Source of the DNA: M55B120 sp965549355
GTDB taxonomy: Bacteria > Actinomycetota > Humimicrobiia > Humimicrobiales > Humimicrobiaceae
NCBI GenBank assembly: GCA_965549355.1
Contig: CBEVGD010000048.1
Location: forward strand, 1-13,245
Direction of reading: 5' to 3'
Length of the DNA stretch: 13,245 nucleotides
Shown: positions 6,041 through 11,925 of the stretch, one piece after another
How the letters are laid out: every line of letters begins with the position of its first letter
Position numbering within the stretch: position 1 is the first letter of the stretch
Program-made: the position numbers and the translations under genes
Notes under the pieces: generated by a model
The model's input: the letters and a program-made list of their open reading frames with translations, nothing else
Database searches by the model: none
What the model was told of the DNA's origin: nothing

Positions 6041-6928
6041 TTATTTTACACATCCGGCTGCATGTCTTGGCAATGCGCCGGTATCCCAGAATTTCTTCAT
6101 CTTTTTGGCGAGGGATCCTATTTCCTTATTGAGTCCTCTTTCCTTTTCAGGGTGGCGGTCGATAAGCTCTTTTGTCAGGGCCTCATATGCCTTTGCTCCT
6201 CTGCAGTTGGGAGCATATTCAAATATTGGCTTACCAAAGCTGGGCGCTTCCGCGAGCCTTATATTCCTGGGGATTATTGTCTTAAAGACCTTGCCGGGAA
6301 AATATTTTATTATTTCTTTTACTGCCTGGTTTGAAAGCTTTGTCCTTGTATGCATTGTGAGAGCTATGCCTGAGATCCCAAGTTCTTTATTCAGATTCTC
6401 CCTTACGAGCTCTATCGTTTTTAGAAGCCTTGCGATTCCCTCAAGAGCATAATACTCACATTGAAGGGGGATGAGGACCTCATTGGCGGCGGTAAGGGCA
6501 TTGATGGTCAAAAGTCCCAGAGCAGGGGAGCAGTCGACCAGTATATAATCATAGTACTGCTGTAATTTATCCAGAATCTTTTTTAATCTATATTCCCGCT
6601 TAAAGTTTGATACAAGTTCTACTTCAGCACCTGATAATTTTTCTGATGAGGGCAAAAGATCCAGTTTTTCATAATCTGTATTAAAAACTACTTCTTCAGG
6701 GGCAGCATGGTCGATTATTGCATCATAAATAGATTTCTTAATATCTTCAGGATAGATCCCGAGACCGCTTGTTGCATTACTCTGGGGATCCAGATCTACA
6801 AGCAGTGTATTGAAACCGCTTCTTGCCAGATAGGTAGATATATTTATGGCAGAAGTGCTTTTACCAACTCCGCCTTTCTGGTTTACAATGGATATAAGTC
6901 TGCAGGACGCTTTTGCTTCTTCTGTCAT
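6041..6928 (-). CDS. ParA/Soj-family Walker-type ATPase without a ParB neighbour
   Basis: ParA ATPases form dimers that bind DNA non-specifically and position chromosomes, plasmids or protein cargo. The deviant Walker A KGGVGKST (18-25) is intact with its signature lysine K18. LLVDLDPQSN follows (42-51), and the Walker B-like YILVDCSPALGLLT (128-141) carries D132. The length of 295 exceeds typical Soj (about 255); the extra residues are mainly a basic C-terminal tail (about 270-295) ending in C-V-K. The ATG at 6928 has only a distant GAGGG (12-nt spacing), so initiation may be weak. Upstream is lon, separated by a terminator and 215 bp. Downstream is the convergent URO-D-like gene, leaving no room for parB. 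Without parB or visible parS sites it could be the chromosomal partition ATPase separated from its partner, or an orphan ParA positioning other cargo. Confidence 0.88.
   Translation of the reverse strand: MTEEAKASCRLISIVNQKGGVGKSTSAINISTYLARSGFNTLLVDLDPQSNATSGLGIYPEDIKKSIYDAIIDHAAPEEVVFNTDYEKLDLLPSSEKLSGAEVELVSNFKREYRLKKILDKLQQYYDYILVDCSPALGLLTINALTAANEVLIPLQCEYYALEGIARLLKTIELVRENLNKELGISGIALTMHTRTKLSNQAVKEIIKYFPGKVFKTIIPRNIRLAEAPSFGKPIFEYAPNCRGAKAYEALTKELIDRHPEKERGLNKEIGSLAKKMKKFWDTGALPRHAAGCVK
6054..6081. terminator. Hairpin at the convergent URO-D-like/parA junction
   Basis: CCGGC (6054-6058) and GCAT (6060-6063) pair with ATGC (6073-6076) and GCCGG (6077-6081), leaving one bulged base and a 9-nt loop. 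It starts 20 nt after the URO-D-like stop and lies within the last codons of parA. Only loosely T-rich sequence follows on either strand. It may slow both converging polymerases, but it also encodes parA residues, so a terminator role is uncertain. Confidence 0.25.
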
Positions 6929-7050
6929 ATAAGTATTCAGCCCTCTTTATGACTATCATATTTTTATAATAGAACTCACACCATTCTAAAGGATAAATGT
7001 ATATAAATTCAAGGATAAGACAAATATGTTTAAAAAATTACCGGTCTGAT

Positions 7051-7085
7051 CAATAAAAACCTCCCCGGAATAGTACGGGGAGGTT
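7051..7085 (-). terminator. Rho-independent terminator of lon
   Basis: On the minus strand AACCTCCCC (7085-7077) pairs with GGGGAGGTT (7066-7058), extended by a C-G pair (7067/7076), with an 8-nt loop. A T-run continues from the stem (A-rich 7055-7059 on the plus strand). It lies 58 nt after the lon stop and ends lon transcription before parA, so parA needs its own promoter in 6929-7050. No convincing -35/-10 pair is visible there. Confidence 0.85.
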
Positions 7086-7143
7086 GCCATCATATATTAA
7101 ATAAAAGCAATCAGACTATATTATATCTATAGAAACCGGATTA

Positions 7144-9597
7144 TCAGTTCCTTATTGGAGAGAAGCCCCCGGTGCCCTCCAATCCATTTTCAATAGGATC
7201 AAAGACAGGTTTTTTCTCGAGTTTTTTAATTCTGAACGGGTCTTTTTCAAGAGTGTTTTTTACTACTTCATCTATATTATTTACAAATACCAGATTCATG
7301 CCCTTAAGTATGGGTTTTGGAACCTCTTCAAGATCTTTTCTGTTCTTCTCGGGAATTATTATTTTTTTAAGTCCTGCTCTTTTAGCTGCAAGAAGTTTCT
7401 CCTTGAGCCCCCCTATTGGAAGAACCCTTCCCCGCAGGGTTATTTCTCCCGTCATGCCGATATCCCTTATTACGGGAATTCCTGTAAAAGCCGATACGAG
7501 TGAAGTAGTAATAGTGACCCCTGCCGAGGGACCGTCTTTTGGTATGGCTCCGGCCGGGACATGTATGTGCACATCGGACTTATTGAAAATCTTTTCATCC
7601 AGCCCGAATTCAGTTGCCCTGGACCTCATATAGCTGATTGCCGCTTTTGCAGATTCCTGCATCACATCTCCAAGTTTCCCGGTAAGCACCAATTTCCCCG
7701 TACCTTTGTAATAGGTGGATTCGATCAGTAATATATCTCCTCCTACAGGAGTATATGCAAGACCTGTTGCGACTCCAATACAGTTTTTATCCTCTATTTC
7801 ACTGGGTTGTATCTTTGAGACACCGAGATAGTTGCCTACTTTCCCGGCAGTTACTGTCTTTGTATGCTTTTTACCTTCCACTATCTCCCGTGCGATCTTT
7901 TTACATATCTTTGATATCTCTCTTTCGAGGTTTCTGACTCCGGCTTCTCTGGTATATTCTTCTATGATCAGATAAACTGCATCCTTTGAAAATTTCACAT
8001 CATATTTGTCTACTCCCTGTTCTTTCCGCTGTTTTGGTATTAGATACTTATTAGCAATATGAAACTTTTCTTCCGAGCTATACCCCGGTATTTCTATTAC
8101 TTCCATTCTGTCCAACAGCGCCGGATGTATTGTGTCAAGAATGTTTGCCGTTGTTATAAACATTACATTGGAAAGATCGAAGGGCACTTCCAGATAATGA
8201 TCCCTGAAAGAATTATTCTGTTCCGGATCAAGGACTTCAAGCAATGCAGAAGAAGGATCGCCCCTGAAGTCTGATCCGACTTTGTCTATCTCGTCCAGCA
8301 TAAATACCGGGTTATTGGTTTTTACCTGTGAAAGACCCTGCAGTATCCTTCCGGGAAGAGCTCCGACATAGGTCCTTCTATGTCCCCTTATTTCAGCCTC
8401 ATCTCTGATACCTCCGATGGACATCCTTATGAATTTCCTGCCTATTGCTTTTGCGATAGACTGTCCGAGTGAAGTCTTGCCGACTCCGGGCGGACCTACA
8501 AAACATAGTATGGGCCCTTTTGTAGTTTTACCTTTTAGCTTTTTAACTGCAAGGTAATCCAGTATATGAACCTTTACTCTTTCCAGGTCATAATGATCAT
8601 TGTCCAGTATTTCCTTTGCTTTTAATATATCCAGTACATCTTTTGTCTTTTCCTTCCAGGGCACATCAAGCATCCATTCAATATATGTCCTGATATAGGA
8701 ATGCTCCGGAGACATAACAGGGACACCGTCAAGTCTTTTTATCTCTTTCCTTACTTTCTCCAGAGCCTCTTTTGGCATTTTCTTTTTAATCAGTTTCTTT
8801 TTAAGGTCGCCGGTAACTGCTTCTGATTCATCTGATTCACCGAGCTCTTCTTTGATAGTTTTTAATTGCTGTCTTAAGAAATATTCTCTCTGGGTCTTGC
8901 CGACTTCTTTCTGAACCTTGTCCCTTATCTGAGACTGTACTTCGAATTTTTTTAATTCCTCTCCTAAAAACCCTGTCAGGAGTTTTAACCTTTTGGGAAC
9001 ATCATTTTCTTCGAGTATCTTCTGTTTCCGGGAAGTGCCCGTTAGAAGATATGAGGCAAAAAGGTCCGCCTGTACTTCGGGACGGGAAATATTGGTCGCA
9101 GCGACAACAAAAGCAGTAGGCAGCGGTATCCCCAGCTGTATAAACTTTTCCACCTGAAGCCTTATAGTGGTATTTATATTTTTGATTTTCTCGTCCTCAG
9201 TATATGGAAGTTCATTTATTACTTCAACGGATGTTCTAAAATAAGGTTCTGTCTGTGTAAAGTATTTTATCCTGACCCTTGATATCCCTTCGACCACGCA
9301 TTTTATTTCATTTTCTGATACATCTACTACCTGCTTTATAGCACAGGCAGTACCTATCTCGTAGAGATCTTCCTTTTTGACCAGCTCCTTATTCTCCTCT
9401 TTCTGCGCAACGACTACTATGATCTTATGTTCTTTTGACGCGCTCTTCACGGCCTTAAGCGAATATTCTCTGCCCACGACAAGCGGAGTTGCCAGATAAG
9501 GGAAAACTACACTATTTTTTAAAGAGAGAAGAGGGAGCTCTTTAGGTATCTTCATTTTCTCCATATTCTCGTCTCCCCATTTTTCTTCAGCTGCCAT
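7144..9597 (-). CDS. lon: ATP-dependent protease Lon (LonA)
   Basis: Lon is a cytoplasmic AAA+ serine protease that degrades damaged and regulatory proteins. The N-terminal substrate-binding domain starts at about 16 (KIPKELPLLSLKNSVVFPYL). A coiled coil at about 205-250 contains REYFLRQQLKTIKEELG. The ATPase module has Walker A GPPGVGKTS (358-366) and Walker B FMLDEIDK with D425-E426. The protease domain has the catalytic dyad S681 (in KDGPSAGVTI) and K724 (in LKEKLLAAKRAG). Their 43-residue spacing equals that of E. coli S679/K722. At 817 residues it is full length, with a charged tail after about 780. The ATG at 9597 has a good Shine-Dalgarno site, AGGAGTT (9611-9605), 7 nt away. The gene ends in a strong terminator. 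No CIRCE element is visible upstream, so heat regulation is not indicated. Confidence 0.98.
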   Translation of the reverse strand: MAAEEKWGDENMEKMKIPKELPLLSLKNSVVFPYLATPLVVGREYSLKAVKSASKEHKIIVVVAQKEENKELVKKEDLYEIGTACAIKQVVDVSENEIKCVVEGISRVRIKYFTQTEPYFRTSVEVINELPYTEDEKIKNINTTIRLQVEKFIQLGIPLPTAFVVAATNISRPEVQADLFASYLLTGTSRKQKILEENDVPKRLKLLTGFLGEELKKFEVQSQIRDKVQKEVGKTQREYFLRQQLKTIKEELGESDESEAVTGDLKKKLIKKKMPKEALEKVRKEIKRLDGVPVMSPEHSYIRTYIEWMLDVPWKEKTKDVLDILKAKEILDNDHYDLERVKVHILDYLAVKKLKGKTTKGPILCFVGPPGVGKTSLGQSIAKAIGRKFIRMSIGGIRDEAEIRGHRRTYVGALPGRILQGLSQVKTNNPVFMLDEIDKVGSDFRGDPSSALLEVLDPEQNNSFRDHYLEVPFDLSNVMFITTANILDTIHPALLDRMEVIEIPGYSSEEKFHIANKYLIPKQRKEQGVDKYDVKFSKDAVYLIIEEYTREAGVRNLEREISKICKKIAREIVEGKKHTKTVTAGKVGNYLGVSKIQPSEIEDKNCIGVATGLAYTPVGGDILLIESTYYKGTGKLVLTGKLGDVMQESAKAAISYMRSRATEFGLDEKIFNKSDVHIHVPAGAIPKDGPSAGVTITTSLVSAFTGIPVIRDIGMTGEITLRGRVLPIGGLKEKLLAAKRAGLKKIIIPEKNRKDLEEVPKPILKGMNLVFVNNIDEVVKNTLEKDPFRIKKLEKKPVFDPIENGLEGTGGFSPIRN

Positions 9598-9809
9598 TTA
9601 TATCAACTCCTATTAATTTATTTCAATTCTATATTTTTTTAAATATTTTATAATCGCAATCAATCCGATCAGTGTTTATTCTGAAACCAGAGTTATATTA
9701 TTCAAAGTTATTATAACAAATAATAATTAAAAACACTAAATTATTTTCCTATAATAGTAAAAATAAATTTCACTTAAAGTGAAAAATATTTTAGTAATAA
9801 AATAGCCGA
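9598..9809. promoter_or_regulatory. AT-rich lon upstream region
   Basis: This 212-bp stretch must hold the lon promoter if lon is not read from the zincin gene. Minus-strand candidates are TTGAAT and AGAATA with a 17-bp spacer, and a TATAAA-like box nearer lon. None is convincing. A GTTATA/TATAAC inverted repeat (9692-9697 and 9712-9717) could be an operator or chance in AT-rich DNA. No open frame or RNA gene is supported here. Confidence 0.3.
9768..9784 (-). terminator. Weak hairpin after the zincin gene
   Basis: TTTCAC (9768-9773) and GTGAAA (9779-9784) form a short AT-rich stem with a 5-nt loop. On the minus strand it lies 25 nt after the zincin stop codon and is followed by a T-rich run. 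This fits a weak Rho-independent terminator separating the gene from lon. The symmetric sequence could equally be a protein-binding site in front of lon. Confidence 0.4.
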
Positions 9810-10175
9810 TCAATAGCCAAGCTCCCTCAGTCTTCCCTCACTTATGCCAAAGTAGTGTCCTATCTCATGGAGTACGACCCTTTTTATATTTCTTTTAAGG
9901 CTCTTTCTATCCCTGCTCACAGCTTCAATAGAACTCTTATATATTATTATTCTGTCAGGAGACGACTGGCCCCTGTGGGTCTTTGCAGGCATGGGGAGTC
10001 CATGGTAAAGTCCAAGCGTATACCGCGAGCCGCCGGACTTTCCTTTGATTAGGGGGCTGACACTATCCTCTTCGATTAAAAAATCAATATTTTTAAACTT
10101 ATCTTTAAATTTTTGAGGAAGATCCTCCAGAACTTCCAGGATCTCTTTCTCAAATTCCTCTATACTTATTTCCAT
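9810..10175 (-). CDS. Small metallopeptidase-family protein (Zincin_1-type, HExxH)
   Basis: This 121-residue protein matches the minimal bacterial zincin family usually annotated 'metallopeptidase family protein'. The N-terminal half is acidic-helical (SIEEFEKEILEVLEDLP, 4-20). The middle has RYTLGLYHGLPM (51-62) and RIIIYK (75-80). The end has H103-E104-x-x-H107 in VLHEIGHYFGIS, then the family-typical L-R-E-L-G-Y terminus. The HExxH supplies two zinc ligands and the general base; whether the family hydrolyses peptides is not established. There is no signal peptide, so it is cytoplasmic. The ATG at 10175 has no Shine-Dalgarno site, but TATAAT boxes end 8 and 3 nt upstream, so the mRNA may start at or near the AUG. 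It is transcribed towards lon and divergently from galT. Confidence 0.88.
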   Translation of the reverse strand: MEISIEEFEKEILEVLEDLPQKFKDKFKNIDFLIEEDSVSPLIKGKSGGSRYTLGLYHGLPMPAKTHRGQSSPDRIIIYKSSIEAVSRDRKSLKRNIKRVVLHEIGHYFGISEGRLRELGY

Positions 10176-10178
10176 ACT

Positions 10179-10189
10179 ATTATATTATA
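10179..10189 (-). promoter_or_regulatory. -10 boxes directly before the zincin gene
   Basis: Two overlapping minus-strand TATAAT boxes (10189-10184 and 10184-10179) end 8 and 3 nt before the ATG at 10175. The distal one would start transcription at or 1-2 nt before the AUG. No matching -35 hexamer is seen 16-18 bp upstream, so the promoter call is modest. Confidence 0.4.
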
Positions 10190-10197
10190 GACAAAAA

Positions 10198-10226
10198 TTG
10201 ATTTTATAGGCTTTAATTAATATTAT
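10198..10226 (+). promoter_or_regulatory. Sigma-70-type promoter for galT
   Basis: TTGATT (10198-10203) and TATTAT (10221-10226) have the ideal 17-bp spacer. Initiation near 10233 would give a leader of about 55 nt ending in a strong Shine-Dalgarno site. The promoter lies back to back with the putative zincin -10 boxes. Confidence 0.55.
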
Positions 10227-10286
10227 TATATTAATAGCAATTTAGAAAATATGGAAGTATCTTTACAATAAATCACCGGGAGGATA

Positions 10287-11309
10287 ATGATGCCATCGAT
10301 TATAAGACAGGATCTGTCAACAAAGGATTGGACCATATTCTCAATTAAGAGAGCCGCAAGGCCCCGTGATTATAAAGAAATAAAAGATAGTAAGCTGAAA
10401 AACAGATATGAGCCCGGCTGCCCTTTTTGCCCGGGCAATGAAGAAAAAACACCAGGGGAACTTCTTGTAATAAATGGTGAAAAAGACTGGTCCGTAAGAG
10501 TAGTTAAAAACAAGTATCCTGCAGTCGAATCCAGGGAAGTTTTCGGAGATGAAGGTCATGAACGGAGGCATATAGAAGGTCCGTATCTTTCAATTGATGG
10601 AGCAGGGGAGCACGAAGTAATAATAGAATCGCCACGGCATGATGACAATCTGGTAAAAATGGAGATAGGACATGTAGAGAAAGTCATTAGAGCTTATAGG
10701 AAGAGATTTATTGATATCAGCAGCGAGCCGGAGAACCAGCTGGTCATAATATTTAAAAATCATGGCAGGAGGGCAGGAACATCACTTGACCACCCACATT
10801 CTCAGCTTGTAGCCACACCTTTTGTTCCCGGGTATATCAGAAATAAGATGTTGGAATCCCAGAGATATTATGATGATTCCGGAAGATGTGTATATTGCGA
10901 TATTATTGATTATGAGATGAAGTCGAAAGAGAGACTTGTCTATGTGAATGATAAATATATTGCTGTGGCTCCTTATGCTTCAGTGGTTCCATACAATATA
11001 GTGATATATCCAAAAAAACATCAGTCCTGTTTTGCAGAGATAAGAGAAGAGGATCTTTTAGATCTTGCCGGAGTTCTGCAGACGGTACTTAAAAAGTTAT
11101 ACGGTCTTCTAAATGACCCGGATTATAATTTTGTAATAGACAGCAGTCCCATAGATCAGTCGGGAAACAGGCATTATCACTGGCATGTAGAGATATTGCC
11201 ACGGCTCAGTACCAGGGCAGGTTTTGAAATAGGTTCCGGGATGAATATAAATTCTATCCTGCCGGAGACCTGCGCAGAAAATCTAAGGAACCAGAAGCTT
11301 CACCGATAG
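10287..11309 (+). CDS. galT: Galactose-1-phosphate uridylyltransferase family protein (GalT, HIT superfamily)
   Basis: GalT swaps UMP between UDP-glucose and galactose-1-phosphate in the Leloir pathway through a uridylyl-histidine intermediate. The zinc site is intact: C45-x-x-C48, H118 in SPRHDD and H169. The active site is H169-P-H171-S-Q173, with H171 the likely nucleophile; many GalTs have HPHGQ instead. The second metal-site histidines are in H296-Y-H298-W-H300-VEILPR. An additional C201-V-Y-C204 is seen. At 340 residues the length is normal for GalT. GGGAGG (10278-10283) sits 3 nt before ATG 10287 and 6 nt before ATG 10290, so the second ATG is the better-spaced start. No galK, galE or galM is in the window. 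Related HPHSQ enzymes can use other substrates, for example ADP-glucose phosphorylase, so substrate is inferred from family. Confidence 0.85.
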   Translation: MMPSIIRQDLSTKDWTIFSIKRAARPRDYKEIKDSKLKNRYEPGCPFCPGNEEKTPGELLVINGEKDWSVRVVKNKYPAVESREVFGDEGHERRHIEGPYLSIDGAGEHEVIIESPRHDDNLVKMEIGHVEKVIRAYRKRFIDISSEPENQLVIIFKNHGRRAGTSLDHPHSQLVATPFVPGYIRNKMLESQRYYDDSGRCVYCDIIDYEMKSKERLVYVNDKYIAVAPYASVVPYNIVIYPKKHQSCFAEIREEDLLDLAGVLQTVLKKLYGLLNDPDYNFVIDSSPIDQSGNRHYHWHVEILPRLSTRAGFEIGSGMNINSILPETCAENLRNQKLHR

Positions 11310-11446
11310 TAAGAAGTTAGAAGCCTGAAAATAAATCTGCTTTGTGTGCTTTATTTAAATAGATAATGTGTGATATTATTTATATAATAATAGAAGATCT
11401 TAAAAACCATAACCTATTAGCAAATATCAAGTAATGAGGAGGTATA
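11310..11446 (+). promoter_or_regulatory. Leader of the DUF4332 gene
   Basis: TATAAT (11383-11388) is a possible -10 box without a recognisable -35. An AAATAAA/TTTATTT inverted repeat (11329-11335 and 11350-11356) just after galT is too AT-rich to be a convincing terminator. A strong Shine-Dalgarno site, GAGGAGG (11436-11442), lies 4 nt before ATG 11447. Confidence 0.35.
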
Positions 11447-11851
11447 ATGGCAACACTGGAAAAAATCGAAGGCATAGGAGCAAAGTATGGCAAGCAGCTG
11501 GCACAGATAGGGATAAGGACCACTGAAGCTCTATTGAAAAGGGGTGCCGACCCAAAAGGGAGAAAAGAGATAGAAGAGGCAAGCGGTATTGGACATAAAC
11601 TTATCCTGGAGTGGGTGAACCTGGCAGATCTTTTCAGGGTCAGGGGCATAGGCGAAGAATATTCAGATCTCCTGGAAGAGGCTGGAGTAGACACAGTAGT
11701 CGAGTTATCTAAAAGAAAACCGGAAAATCTATATAAAAAGATACTTGAAGTCAATAGTGCGAAGAAGCTTGTCCGACGGCCCCCCTCAGAGGGAATGGTA
11801 GCGGAATGGATAAAATTAGCGAAAAAACTTCCGCGGGGAGTTTCATACTAA
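11447..11851 (+). CDS. DUF4332 helix-hairpin-helix protein
   Basis: This small basic protein (134 residues) is built of helix-hairpin-helix repeats of the DUF4332 type. IEGIGAKYGKQLAQIGI (7-23) and VRGIGEEYSDLLEEAGV (64-80) are two related HhH units, each followed by a 'T/V-x-x-L-L/S' helix. ASGIGHKLILEWVNLADLF (44-62) forms the intervening partial unit. Gly-x-Gly hairpins of this kind contact the DNA backbone in HhH proteins such as DNA polymerase X and RuvA. DNA binding is therefore likely but unproven, and no cellular role is known to me. The strongest Shine-Dalgarno site in the window (GAGGAGG) suggests good expression. The gene stands alone, 137 bp after galT, and ends before a perfect hairpin. 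There is no signal peptide or membrane segment. Confidence 0.85.
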   Translation: MATLEKIEGIGAKYGKQLAQIGIRTTEALLKRGADPKGRKEIEEASGIGHKLILEWVNLADLFRVRGIGEEYSDLLEEAGVDTVVELSKRKPENLYKKILEVNSAKKLVRRPPSEGMVAEWIKLAKKLPRGVSY

Positions 11852-11872
11852 CGGAATAATCTAATAGTCAGG

Positions 11873-11896
11873 CTGAGGCCTTTTTTAAGGCCTCAG
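11873..11896. terminator. Perfect 10-bp hairpin between convergent genes
   Basis: CTGAGGCCTT (11873-11882) and AAGGCCTCAG (11887-11896) pair perfectly around a TTTT loop. It lies 21 nt after the DUF4332 stop and 29 nt after the radical SAM stop on the other strand, the usual place for a bidirectional terminator. Neither strand has a U-tract after the stem, so termination may depend on the stem's strength or on Rho. Confidence 0.6.
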
Positions 11897-11925
11897 AGAC
11901 TTATAAATAGTATCTGATGAAAATA

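Noticed and set aside
9768..9784. CIRCE/HrcA-type heat-shock operator upstream of lon
   Set aside because: The inverted repeat TTTCAC/GTGAAA with a 5-base loop does not match the TTAGCACTC-N9-GAGTGCTAA pattern and is better explained as a weak terminator of the zincin gene.
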